NCBI GenBank assembly: GCA_026874595.1 | Contig: JAPPUL010000073.1 | Coordinates: 1,263,973-1,327,972, forward strand | Origin: Sipunculus nudus | Taxonomy: Eukaryota; Annelida; Sipuncula; Golfingiida; Sipunculidae | Direction of reading: 5' to 3' | Length of the DNA: 64,000 nt | In this document: positions 18,752 to 27,584 of the stretch, piece after piece | Position numbering within the stretch: position 1 is the stretch's first letter | Layout of the letters: each line of letters begins with the position of its first letter | Notes under the pieces: model-generated | What the model was told of the DNA's origin: nothing | The model's database searches: none | Seen by the model: the letters and a program-made list of their open reading frames with translations, nothing else | Position numbers and translations under genes: made by a program

Positions 18752-19744
18752 TTATAAACTATTATCCTGAGAAAAGAGATATTCTATTTCAGATACGGCA
18801 ATATCAGTAGCATCAAACTCTTGTAAAAGAGTGATAGCTTTATATAAATCGTTATTCTTAACGACTAACGTAATATTGATAACAGAAGTATTATGAGAAG
18901 ATAGAGATAAAGACTTGGCTATATTAAAAGTTTTAACATATATATTTCTGTTAATGAGTTGCTGTTGAAAATTCTTTTCAAAAGCGCTTGAATCATGAAA
19001 GATAATATTGGTCATAATGCGCTTATGAATTTTAGCTTGCTGATGACTTATAATTTTGTCAATAAACTCTTTAATAATGGGGTGGTTGTGAAGGGAGTGT
19101 TTGGATAAGTTAGAGGAGATAAGACAAGCAGCAGAATTGAAAATGGTGCCATCCTTTAGTGTTTTTAGGTGATTTTCTTTTAAAGTGTTCCCGGTACTAG
19201 TTAAATCAACGATAATATCAGCAAGTCCTGTTTTCGGAGCAATTTCCAGTACGCCAGAAGCGCTAACAAGATTGTAATAATAGATTTGGTTACGATATAA
19301 GAAATCTTTAGTAAGGTTTAAGAATTTAGTAGCTATTCTAATAGGACTAACCTTTTTAAGGAAACGTTGCTTAGCAAGGTATGCAAGGTCAAACACAGAC
19401 TGTACATGTATCCAGCTATAAGGGACAGCAACGACAAGATCAGCGGTACCGAAGCCAAGATTATGAATTAAAATGTTCTCAGAGGGAAAAGTGTGTTCTC
19501 TAACGATGTCCCGACCAGTGATACCGATATCAGCAATACCCGAGAAGACCTTTTCGGGAATATCCTCAGCCCGCTGAAAGATGACGTTAATGTTGTAATT
19601 TTTGATAAACCCTTCATACTGTCGATTATTCGCACGATGGACGTCAAAGCCACATTCTTTCAGGAAAGAGATAGTCTGCTCACATAGAATACCTTTACTG
19701 GGCAAAGTGATAGTGATAAAGTTCTTGAAGTTATTATAGCCCAT
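18752..19744 (-). CDS. hisG: ATP phosphoribosyltransferase, long form
   Basis: First step of histidine synthesis. About 330 residues. The catalytic part has the family features LPSKGILCEQT, FQRAEDIPEKVFSGIADIGITGRD, the pyrophosphate-binding-like ADIIVDLTSTGNTL, and IATKFLNLTKDFL. After about residue 250 there is a C-terminal segment resembling the HisG_C regulatory domain (VINITLVVKNNDLYKAITLLQEF then AVSEIEYL), which marks the long, normally self-sufficient form. The frame begins at a GTG (19753) overlapping the hisZ stop; ATG 19744 has a better-spaced TAGGGTGA and is preferred. Co-transcribed with hisZ, which is odd for the long form. Confidence 0.85.
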   Translation of the reverse strand: MGYNNFKNFITITLPSKGILCEQTISFLKECGFDVHRANNRQYEGFIKNYNINVIFQRAEDIPEKVFSGIADIGITGRDIVREHTFPSENILIHNLGFGTADLVVAVPYSWIHVQSVFDLAYLAKQRFLKKVSPIRIATKFLNLTKDFLYRNQIYYYNLVSASGVLEIAPKTGLADIIVDLTSTGNTLKENHLKTLKDGTIFNSAACLISSNLSKHSLHNHPIIKEFIDKIISHQQAKIHKRIMTNIIFHDSSAFEKNFQQQLINRNIYVKTFNIAKSLSLSSHNTSVINITLVVKNNDLYKAITLLQEFDATDIAVSEIEYLFSQDNSL

Positions 19745-19749
19745 AAATC

Positions 19750-21288
19750 TCACCCTACATCAGATATTGAAACATTAAACAAGCTGCAAATTTCAGAATA
19801 AATAGAATTAAAAGACTTAAGGCGCTTGGAAAAGAAGAAGTCAGAATTCTTATTGTTTTCAATATTTTCAAAAACTTTGCTATAGTTTTGTTTTTGTATA
19901 TGGGAACGAAAAGCAAGAGTAGGAATATTATTGCTATCAAAAACTAGAAAACAAGAAGAGTCCTGCTGAATAAGATGCCCAAGTAGCTTCCACCCGTCGT
20001 AGTTGTTATCTACAATAGAGATAATAATGCGTAAACAGAAGCTGTCTCTAAGGCTTGAGAAGATTGAGTGTAGGTCAGGAAAGTATAACTTACCGGGAAT
20101 AAATACATATAAAGTTTTATCTTGAAGTTTGGAGGTTGCAGCTGAAAGTTGGAAGTGTTTGTCAGATGCAAGGTTAAAGAAGTTATCTAAATTGAAAGAG
20201 AATCCAAAAGAAGGGATACGACGGGTGTCAAAAGGGATATAATAAGCGCCACCACTACAAACGGGAGAGCTATCAGCCTCGAGATTAAAGATGATGCCGT
20301 CATAATAGTTAAGAGAGTGTAGGAAAGAGAAGTCAATAATGATCTTATTTTTAGGGACACCGAAATTGACAAGACAGTTGACGTAGTCTCTAATATGGGT
20401 AATAAATTTAACAGGTATTTTAAAATCTTTAAGTAGTTTGTTAGCATCCTTTAAAATGCTAGTCGAACCAGAGAGTTTAAAAATGGCATTAACAAACTTA
20501 ATAAGCTTGTTCAAATCGGTAGAAAGGTTTCTGACACTTAGCTTAGAGAGGAATCCATCGATTATTTCGGATTTAATGATATTGTTATGAGAAGAGAAAT
20601 TGGGGTCAATAAGATGGAGTAAAGAATCAAGCAAAGCGGCTAATTCATCATGATCTAGTTTCTGAATGATGGAAGAGATTTTGGGATGAATGTTTGCGAC
20701 ATTGTTGTGAGTGAGGAGTAGATTTTGCAAAAGCTTTGCATCGGAGCCAAACTGCTTAATATTAAAGAGGAGAGAATCTTTAATGAGGTCGTCGAAAGGC
20801 ATAGAGTTAACGATATAATTTAAGATAGAGATATTGTTAATGCGAATTTTAAAGTCGAGATCAAAGGACATCTTAGAAGCATGCCAAGCCATAAAGATGG
20901 ATTCACAAAGGTGGAAGGTGGTAGGATTTATGACCTCAGTTCCGAGTTGAGTGTAGGAGTAGATATTATCTTTGGAGAAGGTGTGTAATTTTTTAAAGAC
21001 GGGCCCGTGGTAGTAGAACTTGTAAGGGATAGGGGAATTATGGTCTATTAGGTTACTAATGATGTTTTTATTATTGACGACGTAGTCAATGACGAGGCTA
21101 GTCATATCAGGGCGTAAAGAGAGAGGGGTATTGTCTTGATTTTTGAAAGACATAAGGTCTGGGGAGGAGTTATGACTTAAATACTTTATAAAAGTAGAGG
21201 TATGAGCAAGCATAGGGAGGTGTAAATCTTGGAAGCCGAAAGCTTTAAAGAAGGAAAAGAAGTGATTACTAAAAGAGTCATAATCCAT
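19750..21288 (-). CDS. hisZ: ATP phosphoribosyltransferase regulatory subunit HisZ-like
   Basis: About 512 residues, related to the catalytic core of histidyl-tRNA synthetase. Class II aaRS-like motifs are visible: DLHLPMLAHTSTFIKYL, SLRPDMTSLVIDY, KFYYHGPVFK and the motif-3-like SSPVCSGGAYY. As in HisZ, the HisRS anticodon-binding domain is not recognisable; instead about 130 C-terminal residues of unknown type follow. The frame continues upstream to 21414 with a hydrophobic stretch, but this looks like read-through of the pyrimidine-rich lagging strand, so I begin at ATG 21288. Its stop touches the hisG start. A true diverged HisRS is less likely because of the hisG linkage. Confidence 0.75.
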   Translation of the reverse strand: MDYDSFSNHFFSFFKAFGFQDLHLPMLAHTSTFIKYLSHNSSPDLMSFKNQDNTPLSLRPDMTSLVIDYVVNNKNIISNLIDHNSPIPYKFYYHGPVFKKLHTFSKDNIYSYTQLGTEVINPTTFHLCESIFMAWHASKMSFDLDFKIRINNISILNYIVNSMPFDDLIKDSLLFNIKQFGSDAKLLQNLLLTHNNVANIHPKISSIIQKLDHDELAALLDSLLHLIDPNFSSHNNIIKSEIIDGFLSKLSVRNLSTDLNKLIKFVNAIFKLSGSTSILKDANKLLKDFKIPVKFITHIRDYVNCLVNFGVPKNKIIIDFSFLHSLNYYDGIIFNLEADSSPVCSGGAYYIPFDTRRIPSFGFSFNLDNFFNLASDKHFQLSAATSKLQDKTLYVFIPGKLYFPDLHSIFSSLRDSFCLRIIISIVDNNYDGWKLLGHLIQQDSSCFLVFDSNNIPTLAFRSHIQKQNYSKVFENIENNKNSDFFFSKRLKSFNSIYSEICSLFNVSISDVG

Positions 21289-21591
21289 AGAACGAGCCCG
21301 GAAGAAAATAAGAAATGGAATAAAAAGAACTAGATATAAGAATATACAAAGTGAGAATAAAAAGATTACAGAAAAAGGAGAGAAAAATGAGAAAAAAGGC
21401 AATAAAAAAGGCAATAAAAAGAGATGAGAGGAAATAAAAGTCTAAAAAGAGATAAAAAGGGCAATAAAATAAGCGAGACTAGAAAAGAATATTAATTATA
21501 TTTTGGAGTTAAGGAAGGATAGGAGGAAGAATAGGAAGAGGGTAGAAAAGAGAGGAGATAAAAAAAGGAAAAGAAAAAGGCGGAATAAAAG
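21289..21591 (+). other. purine-rich gap between hisZ and transketolase
   Basis: About 300 bases, mainly A/G on the + strand, with short near-repeats such as GGCAATAAAAA (near 21392-21417). It must hold the divergent promoters, but I see no clear box, RNA gene or ORF that I trust. Confidence 0.45.
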
Positions 21592-22446
21592 GTGCTAGAA
21601 AAAGGAATAGAAGCCTCTTATGAAGAAGAGGTAGACGAGTTAAAAAAGATATCCCAAGAGATACGAGTATTGATATTGGATATGCTAACAAAAGCGGGGT
21701 CTGGTCATCCTGGAGGTTCACTATCGCTAGTTGAGCTACTGGTGGTACTGTTTATTAAGGTATTAAAGCGGACGAAAGCCAACGCAAATACAAAAGAACG
21801 TGATAGGTTTGTGTTGTCGAAGGGGCATGGAGTACCGGTGGTATATGCCTTATTGAGCTATTTAGGGATAATAGAAAAAGAAACATTATGGACTTTACGG
21901 GAGGTTGGATCGTGTTTGCAAGGGCATCCTGATGTAGAACGTCTTCCATATGTGGAGGCGTCAACGGGGTCCTTGGGACAAGGGTTATCGATAGCGCAAG
22001 GGATGGCCTTAGGGAGCAAATTAGATAGGAAAGGGAAGCGAGTATATTGCGTAATAGGGGATGGGGAGATACAAGAGGGACAGATCTGGGAGGCGTTGAT
22101 GTCAGCGCCGAAGTTCAAGTTAGATAATTTGTGTGTGATATTAGATTATAACAAGGCCCAATTGGATGGGGAGGTTGATGAAGTAATGGATATAGAGCCA
22201 GTGGTAGATAAGCTTAAGGCATTTAATTGGGCAGTACACGAGCTAGATGGACATGATTATAAGAGTATATTAGAAGGATATAAAAAAGCGGAGGAGACAA
22301 AGGGGCGCCCGATATTTCTAGTAGCACACACAATAAAGGGGAAGGGAATAGATTTTATGGAAGGAGATAATAAGTGGCACGGGGCGGCTCCGAGCGAAGA
22401 AGAGAATGAATTAGCAAAGGCTTTTGTTATGGGGGCAGGTGGGTGA
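21592..22446 (+). CDS. transketolase N-terminal subunit
   Basis: 284 residues, starting at GTG after an AAGGCGGAA site. It holds the thiamine diphosphate-binding half of transketolase: SGHPGGSLSLVE, LSKGHG, TGSLGQGLSIAQGMA and the GDGEIQEGQIWEA motif that binds the cofactor's diphosphate through a metal. A KGKGIDFMEG segment lies near the end. The pyrimidine-binding half is encoded separately 111 bases downstream. Split transketolases are common in anaerobes and archaea. Role: non-oxidative pentose phosphate pathway. Confidence 0.92.
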   Translation: MLEKGIEASYEEEVDELKKISQEIRVLILDMLTKAGSGHPGGSLSLVELLVVLFIKVLKRTKANANTKERDRFVLSKGHGVPVVYALLSYLGIIEKETLWTLREVGSCLQGHPDVERLPYVEASTGSLGQGLSIAQGMALGSKLDRKGKRVYCVIGDGEIQEGQIWEALMSAPKFKLDNLCVILDYNKAQLDGEVDEVMDIEPVVDKLKAFNWAVHELDGHDYKSILEGYKKAEETKGRPIFLVAHTIKGKGIDFMEGDNKWHGAAPSEEENELAKAFVMGAGG

Positions 22447-22557
22447 GGGAGGGGGAGAGGAGAAAAGCGTAAAGTTTTAATGGTTTAATGGACAGCCTTA
22501 AGAGAGTTAAGAGTAAGGAATAGAGCTGGTGGGAATAAAAATAAGAAAATAGATAAT

Positions 22558-23514
22558 ATGGGAAAAAAGATGAAAGAATCAAGCAGGGCAGCATTTGGGG
22601 AAAAGATAGTGGAGCTTGGCGGAGAGAATAAAGAGATAGTAGTACTGGAGGCAGATTTAGGCAAGTCGACATATTCTCAAAAGTTTGGGAAAGAGTATCC
22701 GGAGAGATATTTTCAAATGGGGATAGCGGAAGCAAACATGCTGGGGACAGGGAGTGGACTTGCGCTAGTAGGGAAGATAGTGTATGTATGTAGTTTTGCG
22801 TGTTTCATAACGGGCCGTTATGATACGATACGGATGTCGGTGGCCTATCAGAATGCAAATGTACGGATAATAGGGACTCATAGTGGAGTAGCAATAGGGG
22901 GTGATGGCAACAGTCAACAAGGGCTTGAGGACATAGGCTTAATGCGGGGGTTACCGAATATGGGAGTAATAAGCCCAGCAGATGGAATAGAGACCCAAGC
23001 GGCATTAGAATATAGCGTAAGACATAAGGGGCCCTTATATTTCAGGTTAACAAGACAGGTATTGGAGCCTATACATGATTCAGGTTACAAGTTTAGGTAT
23101 GGGAAGGGGGAGGTGCTACGAGAGGGAGGAGATATAACATTAATTGCAACAGGGGGGGTAGTATATAATACGTTAAAGGCGGCAGAAGGTTTGTCAAAGA
23201 GGGGGATAAAAGCTAAGGTATTAAATATGGCAACAATAAAGCCAATAGATAAGGAGCTGATAATAGGCTGTGCAAAGCAGACGGGACGACTAGTAACAGT
23301 AGAAGATCATAATGAGATAGGGGGACTTGGGAGTGCGGTTATGGAAGTAGTAAGCAGTGAATACCCGGTATTGGTAAAGCGAATAAGCATAGGAGATAGG
23401 TTTGGGGAATCGGGAAGTCCAAGTGATTTATACAAGAAGTTTGGTTTAGATATTAAAAGTATCGAGGAGAAGGTATTGACCTTTCTTAGGGGTGGCAATA
23501 AAGAAGTAGCCTAA
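22558..23514 (+). CDS. transketolase C-terminal subunit
   Basis: 318 residues, partner of the upstream subunit. It has the cofactor-activating Glu in QMGIAEANMLG, the CSFACFITGRYDTIR segment, THSGVAIGGDGNSQQGLEDI and the C-terminal transketolase domain (RLVTVEDHNEIGGLG). A run of seven G lies near 23152-23158. The CRISPR-like array begins 12 bases after its stop. Confidence 0.92.
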   Translation: MGKKMKESSRAAFGEKIVELGGENKEIVVLEADLGKSTYSQKFGKEYPERYFQMGIAEANMLGTGSGLALVGKIVYVCSFACFITGRYDTIRMSVAYQNANVRIIGTHSGVAIGGDGNSQQGLEDIGLMRGLPNMGVISPADGIETQAALEYSVRHKGPLYFRLTRQVLEPIHDSGYKFRYGKGEVLREGGDITLIATGGVVYNTLKAAEGLSKRGIKAKVLNMATIKPIDKELIIGCAKQTGRLVTVEDHNEIGGLGSAVMEVVSSEYPVLVKRISIGDRFGESGSPSDLYKKFGLDIKSIEEKVLTFLRGGNKEVA

Positions 23515-23525
23515 AAAGACTTGTA

Positions 23526-23815
23526 GTTTTAATGTTTATATAATAGAATTGAAAGGAGAGCTAGTAGGAGACCCAATCACCGCTAGCGTAGTTTTAATGT
23601 TTATATAATAGAATTGAAAGGAGAGCTAGTAGGAGACCCAATCGCCGCTAGCGTGGTTTTAATGTTTATATAATAGAATTGAAAGGAGAGCTAGTAGGAG
23701 ACCCAATCACCGCTAGCGTAGTTTTAATGTTTATATAATAGAATTGAAAGGAGAGCTAGTAGGAGACCCAATCACCGCTAGCGTGGTTTTAATGTTTATA
23801 TAATAGAATTGAAAG
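23526..23815. CRISPR. CRISPR-like array: five 30-base repeats, four near-identical 35-base spacers
   Basis: Five perfect copies of a 30-base repeat start at 23526, 23591, 23656, 23721 and 23786 (period 65). Each begins GTTTTAATG and ends AATTGAAAG, like many type I and III CRISPR repeats. The array starts and ends with a repeat, as CRISPR arrays do. The four 35-base spacers are almost the same: they differ only at spacer position 24 (A, G, A, A) or so and at the last base (A, G, A, G). Natural arrays normally hold unrelated spacers. Each spacer holds a GCTAG/CTAGC inverted pair. No cas gene lies in the window. The repeat also includes TATAAT and an AAGGAG-like junction, so a repeated promoter or satellite is an alternative. 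Confidence 0.55.
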
Positions 23816-23850
23816 GGAAAGAAACTTTATAGATAAATGGTTATATTAAG

Positions 23851-25698
23851 CTAAGCCGGGTTATCAGCAAAGAAGTTGACAATGGAGCGAGCAGTACTTT
23901 TGTCAATTTTATCAACAAGACAAAGCTCATCAAAGGAAGCGAATTTAATATTGTCAATAATCTTAAAGTGCATGAGCAAGGCCTGTTTTTTAGCAGCACC
24001 AACACCAGGTATTTCATCTAGAATAGATTTAACCATGTTCTTAGAACGTAAAGCTCTATGGAACTGGTTGCCGAAGCGATGAGCCTCATCACGTATTTGC
24101 TGTAGAAGATGCAAAGCGATATTATTTTTGGGAAGGGCAAGAGGAGAATTATTGTATGGCAAGAATATATCTTCGTTACGTTTAGCAAGTCCGATTGTAG
24201 GAATATTTAGTTTCAAAGCTTTTAAAATATTAAAAGCAGCATTAACTTGGGGAATACCGCCATCAATGAGGATGAGGTCAGGAGGGGTAAGATTATCATT
24301 TTTAATTTTTGAATATCGCCGAGCGATGACTTCGGAAATAGAAGCAACATCATTAATATAGTCAACAGATTTAATTTTGAAATGGCGATAATCCTTCTTA
24401 AGCGGCTTTCCGTTGAAAAAAGAGACCATAGAAGCAACAGTAAAAGAGCCATCGGTATGAGAAATATCAAAGCCCTCGATTCTACGCGGCAAAGCCTTTA
24501 GCTTAAAAGCGTTTTGCAGATGCTTTAAAATGAGTTCAAACTCAGATAATTTCTGATGTTCAATGTAGCTAAACTTGGCATTGTTAGAAGCAATCAAGAT
24601 CCAATCATGTTTCAAACCTCGTTTTGGGCTTGAAATAGTAACATAATGGTTACTAAGGGTTTTAAGGAAATTTTGCAAATCGTTAATATTGTCAATAGAA
24701 TTGTTAATAGAATTGTTAATAGAATGATTAACAGAAGGGATAATAATCTCTTTAGGAATATCGTTATTATTATTAGAGTAAAAATTTTTGATGGTAAAGA
24801 ACAAAGCATTTTGAATATTAAGAGGTTTTAGTAGTTCATTTTCTTGAATAACGAAGCTCCGTTTGCCAAGTAACTTACCCTCGCGAACGAACAAGATAGA
24901 AATAATGATAATAGAATCGAGGATATGGTATCCGAAGGCGTCAGCATCGATATTAGAAGTAGAGAGAACAGTTTGACGTTGTTGGATATGGCTTATGGCA
25001 TCAATTTGTTTTTTAATAGAGGCAGCTTTTTCAAAAAGGAGGTTATCGGAGGCCTCAAACATTTGAGATTTTAGGTCTTTTATTAATTTATTGTATTTTC
25101 CTTTAAGGAAGAGGATAACTTTATTTATAAAAATGGAGTATTCGTCTGTAGATATTTTGTCTATGCAACAGCCAGCACATTTTTTGATATGATAATCAAG
25201 ACAAGCGACAACAGAAGATTTAGAAGGGAGAGTAAGGGAACAGGTTCTAAGGGGGAAGATTTTGTGAATAAGCTGCAAATTGTGATAAACGGAGCTAGCA
25301 TTAGGATAAGGGCCAAAATAGAGGTTATTGTCGTTTAAGAGGGAACGGGTTTTAAAAACGCGAGGGAAGGGTTCCGAGGTAGTGACTTTGATAAAGGGAT
25401 AAGACTTATTGTCTTTTAAAGTGATATTGTACTTAGGCTGTTCTTTTTTTATCAGATTACATTCTAGAATGAGGGCATCAGTCTCACTAGAAGTCACTAT
25501 GTAGTCGATGGAGCGAATATGCTTAATAAGTAAAGTAGTTTTGGAGTCATATTTTTTGGTATTGGAAAAATATGAGCGAACACGTTTTTTAAGATTTTTA
25601 GCTTTGCCGATGTAAATGATTTTATCTATTTTATCCTTCATGATGTAAACGCCAGGGCGTTGAGGGATATTAGTAGGGGGAGAGAATTTAGGAAGCAT
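23851..25698 (-). CDS. uvrC: excinuclease ABC subunit C
   Basis: About 615 residues, full length. GIY-YIG nuclease domain at the N-terminus (PGVYIMKDKIDKIIYIGKAKNLKKRV), a UVR motif about residues 200-235, the C-terminal RNase H-like nuclease region with FDISHTDGSFTVASMVSF and LILIDGGIPQVNAA, and a terminal helix-hairpin-helix region (LDEIPGVGAAKKQALL). It cuts DNA on both sides of a lesion in nucleotide excision repair. ATG 25698 is preferred to the TTG at 25707. A tandem repeat near 24680-24722 encodes a (NSI)n-like insert of variable length. Confidence 0.95.
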   Translation of the reverse strand: MLPKFSPPTNIPQRPGVYIMKDKIDKIIYIGKAKNLKKRVRSYFSNTKKYDSKTTLLIKHIRSIDYIVTSSETDALILECNLIKKEQPKYNITLKDNKSYPFIKVTTSEPFPRVFKTRSLLNDNNLYFGPYPNASSVYHNLQLIHKIFPLRTCSLTLPSKSSVVACLDYHIKKCAGCCIDKISTDEYSIFINKVILFLKGKYNKLIKDLKSQMFEASDNLLFEKAASIKKQIDAISHIQQRQTVLSTSNIDADAFGYHILDSIIIISILFVREGKLLGKRSFVIQENELLKPLNIQNALFFTIKNFYSNNNNDIPKEIIIPSVNHSINNSINNSIDNINDLQNFLKTLSNHYVTISSPKRGLKHDWILIASNNAKFSYIEHQKLSEFELILKHLQNAFKLKALPRRIEGFDISHTDGSFTVASMVSFFNGKPLKKDYRHFKIKSVDYINDVASISEVIARRYSKIKNDNLTPPDLILIDGGIPQVNAAFNILKALKLNIPTIGLAKRNEDIFLPYNNSPLALPKNNIALHLLQQIRDEAHRFGNQFHRALRSKNMVKSILDEIPGVGAAKKQALLMHFKIIDNIKFASFDELCLVDKIDKSTARSIVNFFADNPA

Positions 25699-25755
25699 TA
25701 TCACCAACTTTTTTTTGAAATAAGTTTTAGCGTCATTTAATCATAATAATTGAGT

Positions 25756-26268
25756 TTAATAAGCCTTAAATTTACAAGGCTTTAAATCAGGAGTAAAGAG
25801 GGGACTGCCATTTCCGATTATTTTTGGGATTACAATAATAATCATTTTGTTGATAAGATTAGCTTTAAGGAAAGCTTGAATAGAGTTAGCGCCGTCGATA
25901 TAGAGTTTTTATAACCTTTAGAGTATAGAGAGTTAACTATTTTTTGAGGAGGTCCTTTTATTAAAGAAGGCTTATCTTTCATGCACTCATTGATCTTCTC
26001 AAGAGTATTACTTAAAACAAAAACGGGTATAAAAAAAGGCCATTGAGAATGAGCTAAAATGAGAATGAGCTAAAATGACCTTATAAGTAATTCTCCCCAT
26101 AAGGGGCAGCATCTACTTGTTATAAGAAGTCCCTAAATCCAAGGTTATGTTTCTCGGGAACATCTATTTATCTTAACGACTGGACGCCGCCATCAACATC
26201 AGCAATATATCCATCTAAGCTTGTTGCGATATAAACGTAATTTGCGATAAAAGTTTCCTTATAAAGTT
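25756..26268 (-). pseudogene. decayed dihydrofolate-reductase-like (RibD C-terminal family) gene
   Basis: Reading the - strand, pieces of one protein family appear in order over about 513 bases: ANYVYIATSLDGYIADVDGG near the start, then DVPEKHNLGFRDFL, QVDAAPYGENYL, then WPFFIPVFVLSNT, SKGYK, LYIDGANSIQAFLKANLIN and IIGNGSPLF near the end. This is the YyaP/YwjB-like DHFR-family layout at the usual length. It is broken: the expected start codon reads ATC, at least three in-frame TAA stops occur (near 26170, 26122 and 26083), the frame shifts before the Trp-Pro segment and again before the LYIDGA segment, and a 16-base stretch is duplicated at about 26044-26076. It is a clear relic, not an active gene. 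Confidence 0.75.
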
Positions 26269-26461
26269 AAAGTTAAAGTCTAACAAGGAGAAATGGTTAA
26301 GGAAGCAAGTTAAAATATAAATATAAACAGATAAAAGAAAAAGAGTAGAGTAATACGAGTTGTGTTTTAAAGGGATAAAAAGGTTATATTTTGAGTAGTA
26401 CGGATATGATAAGGGGTAGTAGTTAATAGGAGTATGAATTGGGAGAAGCAAGAAGAGCCTA

Positions 26462-27568
26462 ATGTCAGAAAAGAATTATGTATACAGGTATGGGCAGGAT
26501 GCGGAGAGTGCCTATTATATAGACGCAGAAGTAGTAGTTGAGTTAAAAGGAGGGGAGAGTTTTACAATAGAGTCTAAATCATCTAGTGAGGGCATAGTAT
26601 TTGGAATAGCAGAGATACTAGGTGATGGAGCAGGAGGGCGACGTTGCATGAGTATATATACATTAGAAGGGGTGAAAGCGTCTGAGATACCTAATTATGA
26701 ACTTGAGAAGGATTTGCGTGATTTTACAAAAGGCTATAAGATAGGTCAGTCGGCAGCCGAGATGGTAGTACAAATGGATAAGCTAAGGATAAGGAAGATA
26801 GAGGATAAGGAGGAGCTAGAGGATACAGTTAACGAGATTAGTAAAGGGCTGGCATGGGTAACTAATCGTTTAATAAGAAAGATAAAGACAGATGAAAAAG
26901 CAATGTCGTTACTATCAACGTGTTACGAAGCTCAAAGGGAGACATTAGCATATGAGCTAGGGATGCGGACTCCGCTATATAAAAAAACAGTAGATAAAGA
27001 GGAAGAGCATATCAAAGGAGATATAGGTGAGAAATTAGATGAATATGGGAGGCGGATTTTAGGAGGGAATTACGTATGTAGAGAAGGAGATATAGGGGAT
27101 GAATTTTACATATTGAAAGAGGGTCGGCTAAGACTTTCAATAGAGGGAAAAGAGCTAAAACAGATAAGCGAGTCAGGAACGATATTAGGAGACATGATAT
27201 TTTGGCTTGGAGCGAATCGCACAGCAAGCATCCAAGCGATAGAAGATACAAATATTGTAGTAATAAAGAAGCAAGACATACCAAAGATACTAAAGGGCAG
27301 GCAAGACTTTCTAAAGCTTTTAATAAAGCGACTTGCAAGCTATATAAATGAACATTGTAAAGAGATAGAGGAATTAAATAAAGAGATAGAGGAGTTAAGA
27401 GGCTCAAGAGAAAAGATAATCGAAGAGCTAAAGGACTTCAAATATAAGTTAAAGGAGGTACTTGAGAGTAACAAAGAATATAGTTGGATAAATGAGCTTG
27501 TAAAGAGCCTGGATAAGAAACTAGAGGAGGGGCAAACTAGGGGAGGGGCAATAGAAACAGACAATTAA
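26462..27568 (+). CDS. cyclic-nucleotide-binding-domain protein
   Basis: 368 residues. The region about 205-300 is a CNB fold (GGNYVCREGDIGDEFYILKEGRL, then GTILGDMIFWLGANRTASIQAIEDTNIVVI). The N-terminal part (about 10-80) may be a second degenerate CNB domain. The C-terminus is a coiled coil of Glu/Lys-rich helix. No helix-turn-helix is seen, so it is not a Crp-like DNA-binding regulator. The phosphate-binding segment is not well kept, so ligand binding is unsure. It lies 16 bases upstream of the kinase gene and may head the operon. Confidence 0.7.
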   Translation: MSEKNYVYRYGQDAESAYYIDAEVVVELKGGESFTIESKSSSEGIVFGIAEILGDGAGGRRCMSIYTLEGVKASEIPNYELEKDLRDFTKGYKIGQSAAEMVVQMDKLRIRKIEDKEELEDTVNEISKGLAWVTNRLIRKIKTDEKAMSLLSTCYEAQRETLAYELGMRTPLYKKTVDKEEEHIKGDIGEKLDEYGRRILGGNYVCREGDIGDEFYILKEGRLRLSIEGKELKQISESGTILGDMIFWLGANRTASIQAIEDTNIVVIKKQDIPKILKGRQDFLKLLIKRLASYINEHCKEIEELNKEIEELRGSREKIIEELKDFKYKLKEVLESNKEYSWINELVKSLDKKLEEGQTRGGAIETDN

Positions 27569-27584
27569 TATTTGTAAGGAAGGT

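Noticed and set aside
21289-21414. N-terminal hydrophobic extension of HisZ
   Set aside because: It is read-through of pyrimidine-rich lagging strand with no homology; the family start fits ATG 21288.
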